A stretch of DNA of 64,000 nt from Mycetohabitans rhizoxinica HKI 454 (GCF_000198775.1 NC_014718.1:13431-77430); one strand, 5' to 3'; positions 35,134-46,155 are shown, counted from the first letter of the stretch. The notes: generated by a model not told the origin, from the letters alone. Made by a program: numbers and translations.

Positions 35134-35605
35134 TGCATCGCGAGTTGCCAGTAGGCCGGCGTCCGGGCTGGCGTTCAGCGTATGCCGGCGCGGCGCGATA
35201 TCGCCGCTGCCAGCGCGAGCGGCATGGCCAGTGCCGTCAACCTGATCATCCGCGCGGCCGGCGCGCGGGCGCCATGCTGCACGCACACGGCCTTGCAATT
35301 GATGGACATGGGGGGTGCCTCCCTACATATCGCGCGAGCCCCACATCCGTGCGTCGGTGTAGCCGGTGCACGTTGCTGTGGTAGACAGCACGGCCCAGGT
35401 TTCAGGCAGCGTGTCGCAGTCCGCAATCCGCGTGGCACGTGCCGCGTGCTGCGTGCCACGTACTGACAGATTAGGTACCTGAGGTAGGCCCCGACGTTCC
35501 GCTCCCGAATGTCGATTCGCAGCCTTCGTTACTGCCGCAGGGCGATCCGGAACCCGTGTCGCTCGGCAGACCGCCGGCGCACGAACTAGACAGGCCCGCG
35601 CCGCA
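35134..35605. other. Region without a recognised gene
   Basis: Overlapping short frames on both strands with no clear motif. It separates the exported protein from the convergent prpF. Confidence 0.4.
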
Positions 35606-36802
35606 CTAGCGCAGCAGCAGTGTATCGGCCGGCACGCGCACCGAGCCTTCCATGAGCACGCGTGCGCTGCGGCTCATCAACGCCTTGGTCACGATCCATT
35701 CGCCGTTGACGCGGCTCGCCTCGGCCCCGACGCGCAGCGTGCCGGACGGGTGTCCAAAGCGCACCGCGTGGCGCTCGCCGCCGCCTGCCGCGCGGTTGAC
35801 CAGCGTGCCGGGCACTGCCGCCGCCGCGCCGATCGCGACGGCGGCAGTGCCCATCATCGCGTGATGCAGCTTGCCCATCGACATCGCACGCACCAGCAGG
35901 TCGATGTCGGACGCGGCGACCTGCTTGCCATTGGACGCGACGTAGTCGGCCGGCCGGGCCACGAACGCTAGCTTCGGCGTGTGCTGCCGCGTCGCGATTT
36001 CGTCAATGCACGAGATAAGCCCCATGCGCAATGCGCCATGGGCGCGGACGATCTCGAGCTTGGCCAACGCGCCTGCGTCGCCGTTGATCGCGTCTTGCAA
36101 TTCCGTGCCGTTGTAGCCGAGCGCTTCGGCCTCGATAAAGATCGTCGGGATGCCGGCATTGATCATCGTCGCTTGCAGCACGCCGATACCCGGAATGTCC
36201 AGTTCGTCCACGAGGTTGCCGGTCGGGAACATCGAACCGCCGCCTTCATCGTCGGAGGATGGGTCCATGAACTCGAGCGGCACTTCCGCGGCTGGGAATG
36301 TTACGCCATCAAGTTCGAAATCACCGGTCTCCTGCACCGCACCGTTCACGATCGGCACATGCGCGATGATCGTCTTGCCGATATTCGCCTGCCAGATCCG
36401 TACGGTGGCGATACCGTCGCGCGGGATGCGCGACGCGTCCACCAGGCCGTGGCTGATCGCAAACGGTCCCACGGCCGCCGACAGGTTGCCGCAGTTGCCG
36501 CTCCAGTCAACGAACGGGCGGTCGATCGCTACCTGCCCGAACAAATAGTCCACGTCATGGTCGGGGCGCTCACTGCGGGACAGAATCACGGTCTTGCTGG
36601 TGCTCGACGTGGCCCCGCCCATGCCGTCGATCTGCTTGCCGTACGGGTCGGGACTGCCGACCACGCGCAGCAGCAGCGCGTCGCGCACCGCACCGGGCTG
36701 CTGTGCGGGGCCGGGTAGGTCCTGCAGCCGGAAGAACACGCCCTTGCTGGTTCCGCCGCGCATGTAGGTGGCGGGGATCTTAATTTGGGATGAGTGAGCC
36801 AT
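35606..36802 (-). CDS. prpF: 2-methylaconitate cis-trans isomerase PrpF
   Basis: 398 residues, normal for PrpF. Conserved stretches include PATYMRGGTSKGVFF at the N-terminus, GSPDPYGKQIDGMGGATSST, FVDWSGNCGNLSAAVGPFAI, and the C-terminal GHPSGTLRVGAE; the paired GxxS/C-type motifs are those of the diaminopimelate-epimerase fold. It isomerises the 2-methylaconitate made by AcnD so that an aconitase can hydrate it. It is the last gene of the prpB-prpC-acnD-prpF unit, 15 bases after acnD. The ATG at 36802 is used; a TTG one codon upstream is less likely. It is intact even though acnD is broken. Confidence 0.93.
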   Translation of the reverse strand: MAHSSQIKIPATYMRGGTSKGVFFRLQDLPGPAQQPGAVRDALLLRVVGSPDPYGKQIDGMGGATSSTSKTVILSRSERPDHDVDYLFGQVAIDRPFVDWSGNCGNLSAAVGPFAISHGLVDASRIPRDGIATVRIWQANIGKTIIAHVPIVNGAVQETGDFELDGVTFPAAEVPLEFMDPSSDDEGGGSMFPTGNLVDELDIPGIGVLQATMINAGIPTIFIEAEALGYNGTELQDAINGDAGALAKLEIVRAHGALRMGLISCIDEIATRQHTPKLAFVARPADYVASNGKQVAASDIDLLVRAMSMGKLHHAMMGTAAVAIGAAAAVPGTLVNRAAGGGERHAVRFGHPSGTLRVGAEASRVNGEWIVTKALMSRSARVLMEGSVRVPADTLLLR

Positions 36803-36817
36803 CAAAGTGTTGCTCCG

Positions 36818-39423
36818 TCACGCGGCCGCTTTCGCCGATTCGAGAAAGTCTTTCGCAAAACGCTGCAGCACGCCACCTGCTTCGTAGATCGAGACCTCCT
36901 CGGCCGTGTCGAGCCGGCAGGTGACCGGGACATCAATGCGCCCGCCGTCACGGCGATGGATCACCAGCGTGAGATCGGCGCCCGGCTTGCGCTCGCCGAT
37001 CACATCGAAGGTCTCAGTACCGTCGATGCCCAGCGTGATGCGGTTGACGCCGGACTTGAACTCCAGCGGCAGCACGCCCATGCCGATCAAGTTGGTGCGG
37101 TGGATGCGCTCGAAGCCTTCCGCGACGATGGCCTCGACGCCGGCCAGCCTCACGCCCTTGGCGGCCCAGTCACGCGACGAACCTTGCCCGTAATCGGCGC
37201 CGGCAATGACGATCAGTGGTTGCTTGCGCGCCATATAGGTTTCGATGGCCTCCCACATGCGCATGACCTTGCCCTCCGGCTCGACGCGCGCGAGCGAACC
37301 CATCTTGACCTCGCCGTTTTTCAAGACCATCTCGTTTTTCAGCGTTGGGTTCGCGAACGTCGCGCGCTGGGCGGTCAGGTGGTCGCCGCGGTGGGTCGCG
37401 TACGAGTTGAAGTCTTCTTCCGGTAGGCCCATCTTGGCGAGATACTCGCCGGCGGCGCTATCAGCTAGGATCGCGTTGGAGGGCGATAGGTGATCGGTGG
37501 TGATGTTGTCGCCGAGCACCGCGAGCGGGCGCATGCCGCGCAACGTGCGCTCCCCGGCGAGTGCACCCTCCCAGTACGGCGGACGGCGAATGTAGGTGCT
37601 GCGCTCACGCCAGTCGTACAGCGGGCTGGCCTGCTGACCCACGTCAACGCTGAGCGCAAACATCGGTTCGTACACCTTGCGAAAGTGCTCTGGCTTGACG
37701 CTAGCCGCAACCAGCGCGTCGATTTCGTCATCGCTGGGCCAGATGTCGTGCAGCGTGACCGGGTGACCATCGCGGTCGAGGCCGAGTACGTCGCGTTCGA
37801 TATTGAAACGGATCGTGCCGGCGATCGCGTACGCTACCACCAGCGGCGGCGAGGCAAGAAACGCTTGCTTCGCATACGGGTGGATCCGGCCGTCGAAGTT
37901 CCGGTTACCGGACAACACTGCGGTTGCATACAAGTTGCGCTCGACGATTTCCTTTTGGATAACCGGGTCAAGCGCGCCGGACATGCCGTTGCACGATGTA
38001 CATGCGTATGCGACGACACCAAAACCCAATTGCTCCAGTTCCGGCAGCAGTTGCGCGTCCTGCAGATACAGCGTGACGGCCTTTGAGCCGGGAGCCAGTG
38101 AGCTTTTCACCCACGGCTTGCGGGTCAGCCCTCGCCGGTTCGCGTTGCGTGCCAGCAGACCCGCGGCAATCATGTTGCGCGGGTTGTTGGTGTTGGTGCA
38201 ACTGGTGATGGCCGCGATAATCACCGCGCCGTCAGGCATGCGGCCGGGCGTGCGCTCGACCTTGCCGCTGATGCCGCGTGCGGCCAACTCCGAGGTGGGC
38301 ACGCGCTTGTGCGGATTGGACGGACCGGCGATGTTGCGTACCACGGTTGATAGGTCGAACTCGAGCACACGCTCGTATTGCACGTGTGTCAGCGTGTCGG
38401 CCCAGAGGCCGGTGTTCTTCGCATATTGCTCGACCAGCGCGACCAACTCGTCGCTGCGACCGGTCAGCCGCAGGTACTGGATCGTCTGCTCGTCGATGTA
38501 GAACATGGCCGCGGTGGCGCCGAACTCGGGCGCCATGTTCGAGACGTCGCGCGGTCACCGAGCGTCAGACTGGCAGCGCCCTCGCCATAGAACTCAAGGT
38601 AGGCCGACACGACCTTTTCTTGACGCAGGAACTCAGTGAGAGCCAGCACGATGTCGGTGGCGGTGATGCCGGCTCTAGGCTTGCCGCTCAGCTTCACGCC
38701 GACGATATCCGGCAAACGCATCCACGACGCGCGCCCCAGCATCACGCTTTCCGCCTCTAGCCCGCCCACCCCAACGGCGATTACGCCCAGCGCATCAACC
38801 ATTGGCGTATGCGAATCGGTGCCAACGAGCGTGTCGGGGAAGGCGACACCATCGTTGACCTGCACGACCGGACTCATGCGCTCCAGGTTGATCTGATGCA
38901 GGATCCCGTTGCCGGGCGGGATGACGTCGACGTTGCGAAATGCCTTCTTGGTCCAGTTGATAAAGTCAAAGCGGTCTTCGTTGCGGCGATCCTCGATCGC
39001 GCGGTTCTTCTCGAACGCGTCCTTGTCTATCGCCGCCGATCATTCAACCGCCAGTGAATGATCGACTACCAGCTGGGTCGGCACGACCGGATTGACCCGT
39101 GACGGATCGCCGCCACGCGCCGCGATCGCGTCGCGCAGCCCGGCGAGATCGACGAACGCGGTCTGGCCCAGGATGTCATGGCAGACGACACGCGCCGGAT
39201 ACCAGGGAAAATCCAATTCGCGCTTGCGCTCGATGAGCTGCGATAGAGACGCGTCAAGCGTGGCCGGATCGCACCGGCGCACCAGGTTCTCGGCCAATAC
39301 CCGCGACGTATACGGCAGGCCGTCGTAGGCGCCCGGCGCCAGCGCATCGACGGCAGCGCGCGCGTCGAAGAAATCCAAGCCGGTGCCTGGCAGTGGTTTT
39401 CTGTAAGCGGTATTCATCGGCAT
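36818..39423 (-). pseudogene. acnD: Fe/S-dependent 2-methylisocitrate (2-methylcitrate) dehydratase AcnD, broken
   Basis: Homology to AcnD runs the whole length (start [33 protein letters not shown]; cluster cysteines in ITSCTNTNNP and CTSCNGMSG; swivel domain YGQGSSRDWAAKG). Two lesions break it. An in-frame TGA lies at 39042-39040, where the family reads VEC or similar. A one-base deletion lies at about 38555 (GCGACGTCTCGAAC where ATCTCGAAC is expected), shifting the frame just before MAPEFGATAAMFYID. Correcting both gives about 868 residues, the family length. The start overlaps the end of prpC by 10 bases, so translation was coupled. The 572-residue C-terminal frame could be translated alone, but would lack the N-terminal domain. 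Confidence 0.88.
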
Positions 39424-40592
39424 GAGACCCGCTTTTCGAGCGGCACGAACGGCAGGTTTTCCGGGCCAGTATAGTGGGCACTCGGGCGGATGATCTTATT
39501 GTCCACACGCTGCTCAATGATGTGCGCGGCCCAGCCAGACGTGCGCGCGATGACGAACAGCGGCGTGAACATCGCGGTGGGCACGCTCATCAGGTGGTAC
39601 GACACCGCGCTGAACCAGTCCAGGTTCGGAAACATCTTCTTGATGTCCCACATCACGGTCTCCAGGCGCTCGGCAATGTCAAACAGCTTGGTGTTGGACG
39701 CCTCCTTCGATAGTTTTCTGGCGACTTCTTTGATCACCTTATTGCGCGGATCGGAGATCGTGTAGACAGGGTGGCCAAAGCCGATTATCACTTCCTTGTT
39801 TTCGATGCGGCGACGGATGTCAGCTTCGGCTTCATCGGGGGTGGCGTAGCGCGATTGGATCTCGAATGCGACTTCGTTTGCGCCGCCGTGTTTCGGGCCA
39901 CGCAGCGCGCCGATTGCCCCGGTGATCGCCGAGTAGATGTCTGAGCCTGTGCCGGCAATCACGCGGCTGGTAAACGTCGATGCGTTGAACTCGTGCTCGG
40001 CGTACAGGTTCAGCGACACGTGCATCGCATCGACCCATGAGCGCGTCGGCGCCTTGCCGTGTAGCAGGTGCAGGAAATGACCACCGATCGAGTCGTCATC
40101 CGTTTCGACGTCGATGCGCTTGCCGTTGTGCGAGTAGTGGTACCAGTACAGCAGGATCGAGCCTAGCGAGGCCATCAGCCGGTCCGCGATATCTCGTGCG
40201 CCGGGCAGAGTGTGATCGTCCTTTTCGGGCAGCACGGTACCGAGCACGGAGACACCCGAGCGCATGACGTCCATCGGATGGGCCGACGCCGGGATGGATT
40301 CGAGTACCGCCTTGACGTTCGCCGGCAGCCCGCGCAGTGCCTTGAGCTTGACCTTGTAGGCGGTGAGCTCGGACACGGTCGGCAGCTTGCCGTGCACCAG
40401 CAGGTAGGCGACTTCTTCGAACTCGCATGCGCCGGCCAACTCCAGGATATCGTAGCCCCGATAGTGCAAGTCATTGCCGGTGCGCCCGACCGTGCACAGC
40501 GCGGTATTGCCGGCGGCCACGCCGGACAGCGCGACCGACTTCTTCGGCTTGAAGGCGCCCGTTGCCGGCTTGTTGTTGTCTGCTTCGCTCAT
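39414..40592 (-). CDS. prpC: 2-methylcitrate synthase PrpC
   Basis: 392 residues, normal for the family. Citrate-synthase motifs are present: [12 protein letters not shown] with the oxaloacetate-binding His, [13 protein letters not shown] with the second catalytic His, and [16 protein letters not shown]. It condenses propionyl-CoA with oxaloacetate to 2-methylcitrate in the cytoplasm. The N-terminal [12 protein letters not shown] is typical of PrpC rather than of GltA. It lies 23 bases after prpB and overlaps the acnD start by 10 bases. The reading frame is intact. Confidence 0.93.
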   Translation of the reverse strand: MSEADNNKPATGAFKPKKSVALSGVAAGNTALCTVGRTGNDLHYRGYDILELAGACEFEEVAYLLVHGKLPTVSELTAYKVKLKALRGLPANVKAVLESIPASAHPMDVMRSGVSVLGTVLPEKDDHTLPGARDIADRLMASLGSILLYWYHYSHNGKRIDVETDDDSIGGHFLHLLHGKAPTRSWVDAMHVSLNLYAEHEFNASTFTSRVIAGTGSDIYSAITGAIGALRGPKHGGANEVAFEIQSRYATPDEAEADIRRRIENKEVIIGFGHPVYTISDPRNKVIKEVARKLSKEASNTKLFDIAERLETVMWDIKKMFPNLDWFSAVSYHLMSVPTAMFTPLFVIARTSGWAAHIIEQRVDNKIIRPSAHYTGPENLPFVPLEKRVSCR

Positions 40593-40615
40593 GGTTTCGT
40601 CTCCGGACTCAAGCG

Positions 40616-41521
40616 TTACTTGTTAGCGTTGTTAGCGGCGAACAGCGCGTCGAGCTTCTGTTCGTATGCGTGATAGCCCAGGTAGTGATACAGATCAGCG
40701 CGCGTCTGCATGGTTGGCACAGCGGCCTTCTGCGTGCCATCGCGCAGCACAGTTTGATAAAAGTTCAGCGCTGCTGCGTTCATTGCTCGATAGGCGCCGC
40801 AGCAGTACAGTGCGATGTCCACATCGACTTCGCGCAGTTCGTCAACAGTGAACAGCGGGGTCGCGCCGAACTCGGTCAGATTTGCCAGGATTGGCACCTT
40901 GACCGCGGCCTTGAAGCAACGGTAGTCGTCCAGCGTGCGCATGGCCTCGGGAAAGATCATATCGGCGCCGGCTTCGACATAGGCGAGTGCTCGCTCGATC
41001 GCGGCGTCCAAGCCCTCGGCAGCGGCGGCATCGGTGCGCGCCATGATGACGAACTGCTCGTCGGTGCGCGCGTCTACCGCCGCCTTCACACGGTCAACCA
41101 TTTCGTTGGTCGGCACACATTCCTTGCCTGGCCGGTGACCGCAGCGTTTCTGGCCGACCTGATCCTCGAGATGCACGGCCGCCACCCCCGCCTTGATGAA
41201 CGAGCGGATGGTGCGCGCGATGTTGAACGCGCCGCCCCAGCCGGTATCGATGTCGACCAGCAGCGGCAGTGAGGTTGCATCGGTGATGCGGCGCGCATCG
41301 ATCAGCACGTCTTCCATCGTGCTGATGCCCAGGTCTGGCAAGCCGAGTGAATTCGCCGCGACGCCGCCGCCGGACAGGTAGACGGCCTTGAAGCCGACAG
41401 CCTCGGCCATCTTCGCCGCATAGGCAGTGATCGCGCCGACCACTTGCAGCGGCTGGGCTTGGGCAACAGCGGCGCGGAACTTGGCACCCGCGCTGGCGGG
41501 CTGGGGTGGGGGTGGGTTCAT
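40616..41521 (-). CDS. prpB: 2-methylisocitrate lyase PrpB
   Basis: 301 residues. The isocitrate-lyase-superfamily core is clear: [20 protein letters not shown] near residues 50-70, [17 protein letters not shown] for the metal site, and the catalytic-Cys loop [12 protein letters not shown]. It cleaves 2-methylisocitrate into pyruvate and succinate. The ATG at 41521 has GGAGCGACA immediately upstream and gives the family-typical length; the frame is open 15 codons further upstream into the promoter. It is the first gene of the operon, downstream of a sigma-54-type promoter. Confidence 0.95.
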   Translation of the reverse strand: MNPPPPQPASAGAKFRAAVAQAQPLQVVGAITAYAAKMAEAVGFKAVYLSGGGVAANSLGLPDLGISTMEDVLIDARRITDATSLPLLVDIDTGWGGAFNIARTIRSFIKAGVAAVHLEDQVGQKRCGHRPGKECVPTNEMVDRVKAAVDARTDEQFVIMARTDAAAAEGLDAAIERALAYVEAGADMIFPEAMRTLDDYRCFKAAVKVPILANLTEFGATPLFTVDELREVDVDIALYCCGAYRAMNAAALNFYQTVLRDGTQKAAVPTMQTRADLYHYLGYHAYEQKLDALFAANNANK

Positions 41522-41550
41522 TGTCGCTCCAGGAAAACAACGGCGTTTAA

Positions 41551-41565
41551 GCAAGTGCCGAGCCA
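41551..41565 (-). promoter_or_regulatory. Sigma-54-type promoter of the prpB operon
   Basis: Read on the minus strand: TGGCTC, five bases, TTGC, matching the -24/-12 consensus (TGGCAC-N5-TTGC) at all but one position with correct spacing. The -12 end is 30 bases before the prpB start. The divergent gene encodes the sigma-54 activator PrpR. Confidence 0.75.
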
Positions 41566-41631
41566 ATGGCCGATGAAAGCGTCAACGCCTTGATTTTTCG
41601 GGCTGCGTCGGCTCGGCAGTTGTGGCCCGAG

Positions 41632-41645
41632 TTTCAATATTGAAA
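41632..41645. promoter_or_regulatory. Perfect palindrome, candidate PrpR upstream activating site
   Basis: TTTCAATATTGAAA, a perfect 14-bp dyad located about 67 bp upstream of the -24 element, a normal distance for an enhancer-binding protein. Assignment to PrpR rests on position only. Confidence 0.55.
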
Positions 41646-41682
41646 TCAGGCGTTTCGTTTATGAGATGCGACGCGCATAATG

Positions 41683-41713
41683 TGGTATCACCAATTTGCG
41701 GTATCACCAATTG
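41683..41713. repeat. Direct repeat in the prpB-prpR intergenic region
   Basis: GGTATCACCAATT occurs at 41683 and again at 41700 (17 bp apart). It lies just before the prpR start, so it may be an operator for prpR or a small duplication. Confidence 0.6.
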
Positions 41714-41726
41714 GGGTAAATGGGCT

Positions 41727-43679
41727 TTGAGCATCGTACAACCAGACGCGGTCGCTCGCCCGCGTTTGTGGGCCATGGGAATAAGTCGATTGCGTGACTT
41801 GTTCCTGGACATCGCCCGCGAGTATGACGGGCGTGCGCAACTGCGCGTGGTCTCGCGCGGTTTCGAAGACGCGGTGCATGAGATCAATGTGGCCGGCTCG
41901 ATGCGTCCGGACGTGGTAGTGGCCGGTGGATCGAACGGCGCGTATTTGAAAGCGCGCGTGAACGTGCCGGTTGTGCTGATCCATCCCACCGGTTTCGACG
42001 TGATGCATGCGCTGGCGCAGGCACGGCGCGACGCGGCATTGGTCGCGCTGGTTACACACGGCGATATTCCTGACGAGGTCCGGCAGTTCACGCATGCCTA
42101 CGGCGTTGACGTGGTTCTCGGCTCGTATCGGTCGGTGCAGGATGCGCAGGCCTGCGTGCAGGACTTGCGTGAGCGTGGCGTTGGCGCGGTGGTCGGGCCC
42201 GGCCTGGTCGCGGATCTTGCCGCCCACGCCGGCATGCATGCGGTATTTCTGTACTCTCGCGCCTGCGTGCGTGCCGCTTTCGATACCGCGCTGGAAGTCG
42301 TGCAGGCCACGCGTGCCGAGGCACTGCGCCGCGCCCGGCTGGATAACCTGCTGCAGCACCTGCGCGACGGAGTGGTGGCGCTCGATGCCGAAGGACGCGT
42401 CGAGGCGATGAACCAACGACTGTCTGACGCGCTCGGTATCGGCGCCACGCAGGCGGCGGGGCGCACGCTGCTGGATTTGGCGCCGTGCCTGGCCGATTCG
42501 CTGCCCGACGCCGACGGCGATACGCTCAGCGTCATCCGTGGGGTGAGCTATGTCGTGCATCGCGGCCCGCTCGCCGGCCCCTGCGGCGAGCAGGGCGGCA
42601 CCGTGCTGACGTTCCAAGAGTCGCGCGCGGTAGAGCGGCTGGATCGCACGTTGCGGTCACGGCCGCGTGCGCAGCAATTGACCGCCCGTTACGATCTGGA
42701 CGACCTGGTCGGCGAATGCGCGCCCATCGAGCGCGTGCGCGTGCTGGTGCGTCGTTATGCACGCTCGGACGCGACCGTGCTCGTGCTCGGCGAAAGCGGC
42801 ACCGGCAAGGAAATGGTCGCCCAGAGCATCCACCGCCTGAGTGCGCGGCGCGATTTCGCGTTCGTGGCTATCAACTGCGGTGCCTTTCCGGAGGCGCTGC
42901 TCGAAAGCGAACTGTTCGGCTACGAAGAGGGCGCCTTCACCGGCGCGCGCAGGGGGGGCAAGGTGGGCCTGATCGAAGCCGCGCATCGTGGCACTTTATT
43001 CCTGGACGAGATCGGCGAGATGTCGTTGCCGTTGCAAAGCCGTTTGCTGCGGGTGCTCCAGGAGCGCGAAGTGGTGCGTCTGGGTTCGACCGAGCCGGTG
43101 CGCGTCGATATCCGCGTGATCGCCGCCACGCACCGTGCGTTGATCGATGGCATCGAGTCGGGCACATTCCGCGCTGATCTTTATTATCGGCTGAATATCT
43201 TGAGCATTGCGCTGCCACCGTTGCGTGAGCGTCCTGGTGATGTGATGCTGCTCGCGGTGGAATGGCTGCTGCAGGCGGCGCGGCGCGAGCCCCGCCTGGC
43301 CGTGCGTGTGCCGGATACCAACGAGGCAACCCGAATACTGGCGCCGGTGGCCGCGCCGCTGTGCGCGTACCGATGGCCCGGCAACGTGCGCGAACTGCAG
43401 AACGTCATCGAGCGGATCGCGGTCGAATTAGCCGATACCGAGGCCGAGGACGATGTTGCGCTGACCGTGGCCGTGCTGCGCACGATCGCGCCCGAGTTGT
43501 TCGACACGCCGGCTGGTCCCGTCGTGCCCGCCTCGACGCTGCGTGAACGTAGCCGCCATGTCGAGGCGGACGAGATCCGTGCCGCGTTAAAGGCCCATGA
43601 TGGTGATCGCGATGCAGCATGCCAGGCGTTGGGCATCAGCAAGACGACACTGTGGCGCAAACTCAATGCCGCGCGATAA
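41727..43679 (+). CDS. prpR: Propionate catabolism sigma-54 activator PrpR
   Basis: About 650 residues. The N-terminal PrpR sensor domain ([20 protein letters not shown], then [18 protein letters not shown]) is thought to bind 2-methylcitrate. A PAS-like segment follows ([20 protein letters not shown]), then the AAA+ domain with Walker A GESGTGKE, the sigma-54 contact loop GAFTGA, and Walker [12 protein letters not shown]. The C-terminal Fis-type HTH is [16 protein letters not shown]. It activates the divergent prpB operon. The start is uncertain: a TTG at 41727 keeps the family-typical residues before GISRL and clears the palindrome and direct repeats; the next ATG is at 41775, and the frame is open upstream to 41622. 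Confidence 0.9.
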   Translation: MSIVQPDAVARPRLWAMGISRLRDLFLDIAREYDGRAQLRVVSRGFEDAVHEINVAGSMRPDVVVAGGSNGAYLKARVNVPVVLIHPTGFDVMHALAQARRDAALVALVTHGDIPDEVRQFTHAYGVDVVLGSYRSVQDAQACVQDLRERGVGAVVGPGLVADLAAHAGMHAVFLYSRACVRAAFDTALEVVQATRAEALRRARLDNLLQHLRDGVVALDAEGRVEAMNQRLSDALGIGATQAAGRTLLDLAPCLADSLPDADGDTLSVIRGVSYVVHRGPLAGPCGEQGGTVLTFQESRAVERLDRTLRSRPRAQQLTARYDLDDLVGECAPIERVRVLVRRYARSDATVLVLGESGTGKEMVAQSIHRLSARRDFAFVAINCGAFPEALLESELFGYEEGAFTGARRGGKVGLIEAAHRGTLFLDEIGEMSLPLQSRLLRVLQEREVVRLGSTEPVRVDIRVIAATHRALIDGIESGTFRADLYYRLNILSIALPPLRERPGDVMLLAVEWLLQAARREPRLAVRVPDTNEATRILAPVAAPLCAYRWPGNVRELQNVIERIAVELADTEAEDDVALTVAVLRTIAPELFDTPAGPVVPASTLRERSRHVEADEIRAALKAHDGDRDAACQALGISKTTLWRKLNAAR

Positions 43680-43773
43680 GGTGTCGCCTGCGCGGACGTG
43701 AGCCAGTGCCGGATCGGCGTGCGCCGTTCGCGCGCCTGAACACGCTTGTTCGTCGATCGTTAGATTTAAGTTA

Positions 43774-43829
43774 TTAGTTACTGATTACTGATTGTGGGTC
43801 GTCGGTCACTGGTTGCTGGTCATTGGTCG
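43774..43829. repeat. Degenerate heptanucleotide tandem repeat (8 units)
   Basis: Eight 7-base units with consensus near CTGGTTA (for example CTGATTA, CTGATTG, CTGGTTG, CTGGTCA) fill part of the gap between prpR and the acetyltransferase gene. Related arrays lie at 50207 and 58630. Confidence 0.75.
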
Positions 43830-43908
43830 TCGGCCGCGGAGCGGGGGAGAAATCGGACCGAGGGGCGTTATATGATGCTGTTGTGGAAGTTTATTTAGGC
43901 GCTTGTTG

Positions 43909-44418
43909 ATGATTCGTCTTGCCGTCCCGGCGGATTTTTCTGTGCTGTTGTCGATAGAGCGTCGCGCCGGCGAGCGGCTGCGTGGGCATGTCGCGTTCCC
44001 GGTGTTTGCTGCGCACGGATTGACTCAGGATGAGCTTGCCGACGGGGTACGGCAACGCAGGCTATGGGTGGTGGAGTACGACGATCGGATCGTGATCGGC
44101 TATTTGCTCGGCGGGGAACTCGATGGTGGATTCCATATTCGTCAAATGGACGTCGACCCTGCCTACGGCCGCCGTGGCCATGGCCGCGCATTGCTGCGGC
44201 ATGCATGCATGGTCGGGCGCGCCGAGGGCTACCGGCAAGCCCTACTGACGACCTTGCGGGACGTGCGCTGGAATGCGCCGTTCTACCGCAGCGAGGGTTT
44301 CGCCGAGTTGCCGATCGCGCTGCAGGGCGAGCAGATGCGCGCGGTGCTCACGCATGAACAGGCGCTGGGCTTTCCGATGCATTTGCGTGTCGCGATGGCC
44401 AAGCCGCTGGGCGACTGA
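43909..44418 (+). CDS. GNAT-family N-acetyltransferase
   Basis: About 169 residues with the GNAT fold: beta strand and acetyl-CoA loop HIRQMDVDPAYGRRGHGRAL (the RRGHGRA signature at about residue 90), preceded by RIVIGYLLGGELDGGF and followed by NAPFYRSEGF. It transfers acetyl from acetyl-CoA to an unknown amine substrate in the cytoplasm. The ATG at 43909 is chosen because it gives the family-like start MIRLAVPADF; TTG codons lie just before it, and the ribosome-binding site is weak. It is monocistronic and intact. Confidence 0.85.
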   Translation: MIRLAVPADFSVLLSIERRAGERLRGHVAFPVFAAHGLTQDELADGVRQRRLWVVEYDDRIVIGYLLGGELDGGFHIRQMDVDPAYGRRGHGRALLRHACMVGRAEGYRQALLTTLRDVRWNAPFYRSEGFAELPIALQGEQMRAVLTHEQALGFPMHLRVAMAKPLGD

Positions 44419-44509
44419 GCTTTGCGCGGATCGAGGTATCGGTGACCGTTACGTGGTGGCGCGCGGCGCGTGCGCGCGTCAGGGCAACGGAAATCGCGAC
44501 AGATCGTGC

Positions 44510-44930
44510 TACGACGCTAGGCGACGCGTCGCACGAAGCCATAAAACAACCGTGGATGCATTTTCAGCAGGGACAGCGCGATCGCGAACTTGGGATGGTG
44601 GCCCTGCTAGGTCATCGCCAAGTGCCGCAGGCGCGTGCGGCGCGGACGGTGGCCAGTACGGAACGCGTGGCGGCGTCGTTGGGCACCTCGCGGGCAATAT
44701 GGAACGCGATTTGCCGGTACGCCTACACGTACTTGAGTCGAAAGAACAGCCGCGTGTAGTCGGGAATCGGCAGCAAGCGGGTGCTGTGCTCGACCAGGTC
44801 CATAATTTCGAACAGGTCGGTGACCGTCGGATTAAACCGGACCGGCAGGCCGTTGCCATGTTTGACATAGAAATACAGTTCATCCGCGTCGCACCGCTAT
44901 CCCTATCGAGCGCACGCGTGTAGGGTCATC
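44510..44930 (-). pseudogene. Decayed gene, unidentified
   Basis: The minus strand has protein-like text in successive frames: ELYFYVKHGNGLPVRFNPTV and LPIPDYTRLFFRLKYV up to a TAG, then AYRQIAFHIAREVPND, and finally in another frame FAIALSLLKMHPRLFYGFV before a stop. It reads as one protein with a stop and at least one frameshift. I cannot name the family with confidence. Confidence 0.4.
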
Positions 44931-44972
44931 GGATGGACGAGATGTCGCAAACGAGGCAAAAAGGTTGGCGGA

Positions 44973-45929
44973 TTACGTGGGTTTACGCAGGTTGGCAGAC
45001 GGCAGGGCGGCGAGCAATGACAGCAGCGCCTGGTCGCATGGCAGCGTGACCTTCAGCGCGAGCAGCGGATCGGCACGCGTGCGCCCGAGGTTGATCGCGG
45101 CAATCGGCTTGCCGGCCCGTGCCGCTTGCACGCAGAAGCGATAGCCCGAGTAGACCATCAGCGACGAGCCGACGACAAGCACTGCATCGGCGCGCGTGAG
45201 CGCGGCCTGCGCCGTGTCGACACGCTCGCGCGGCACGCCCTCGCCAAAGAACACCACGTCCGGTTTCAGCATGCCTTGGCAATGGTCACACACCGGCACT
45301 CGGATCGTATCGAAGTCGATCGACTCGAGATCGGCGTCGCCATCGGGCGCTGCGTTGGCCGACAGCGTTTGCAACGCCGGATTGTCCGCTTCGAGCCGCT
45401 GCTGGATGGCCGCACGCGCATGCATGCGGCCGCAGCTCATGCAGATGGCACGGCCAATGTTGCCGTGAAGCTCGATTGTGCCGGCTTGTCCGGCGCGACG
45501 ATGCAGGCCGTCGACGTTTTGCGTGACAAGCTGCTCGACGTGACCCAGTGCCTCGAGTCGCGCCAGCGCATGGTGCGCGGCGCTTGGCTTGGCCTGGGCC
45601 AGCACTTTCCAGCCGAGCGCGCTGCGGGCCCAGTAGCGGCGGCGCGCCGTCGGCGAGCGAAGGAACGCTTGCAGCATAATGGGTGCACGGCCCTTACGTT
45701 CGCCGTTCGCATCGCGATAGTCAGGAATGCCCGAGGCGGTACTGATGCCGGCGCCCGTCAGCACGAATAGGCGAGGATGCGCTAGCACGAAGCCGGCCAG
45801 CGCGCGCAGGCCCGGTTGCACATCGTCCGGTTCGGCCAGCGTGTGCCCCGGCCGAGCCGGATCGACGCCGTTGCAGCTTTCGGCTGGATCTTCGGATATG
45901 AACGTTTTCGTCTCCTGACAAAGCAGCAT
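44973..45929 (-). CDS. Sirtuin-type NAD-dependent protein deacylase
   Basis: A protein of about 318 residues with all sirtuin signatures: FVLTGAGISTASGIPDYRD (NAD site), TQNVDGLHRRAG, the catalytic His in ELHGNIGRAICMSCG, two zinc Cys pairs (CMSCG and CDHCQG), and VVGSSLMVYSGYRF. It removes acyl groups from protein lysines with NAD in the cytoplasm. The start is uncertain: the ATG at 45929 is shown, and the core sirtuin domain begins about 40 residues later at GLRALAGFVLAHP. The frame extends upstream to 46004 without a convincing ribosome-binding site. It is an isolated gene and appears intact. Confidence 0.88.
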   Translation of the reverse strand: MLLCQETKTFISEDPAESCNGVDPARPGHTLAEPDDVQPGLRALAGFVLAHPRLFVLTGAGISTASGIPDYRDANGERKGRAPIMLQAFLRSPTARRRYWARSALGWKVLAQAKPSAAHHALARLEALGHVEQLVTQNVDGLHRRAGQAGTIELHGNIGRAICMSCGRMHARAAIQQRLEADNPALQTLSANAAPDGDADLESIDFDTIRVPVCDHCQGMLKPDVVFFGEGVPRERVDTAQAALTRADAVLVVGSSLMVYSGYRFCVQAARAGKPIAAINLGRTRADPLLALKVTLPCDQALLSLLAALPSANLRKPT

Positions 45930-46155
45930 GGTCTGGCGGCAGCCGTGCGCCGCATCGGCGACGGGCCGATACGCTCCCTGCCCAATTCTACGGGGTTTGG
46001 GCACGGCTGTCGGCGTTGCGTGCGACGAGGCAACGGCCCATGAACCCTCGACTATTAAGCAGGACCGATCCCATGCTAGCGGCGCAGGGGCACCAGCCTA
46101 TCCTCGACGCACTTTCGGAGTGCGGCGTACTGTCGGTTGCGCAACACCAGCGTAG

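Noticed and set aside
38232..38760. Plus- and minus-strand ORFs within acnD
   Set aside because: They are shadows of the broken acnD frame; the conserved AcnD residues are in the minus-strand frames listed.
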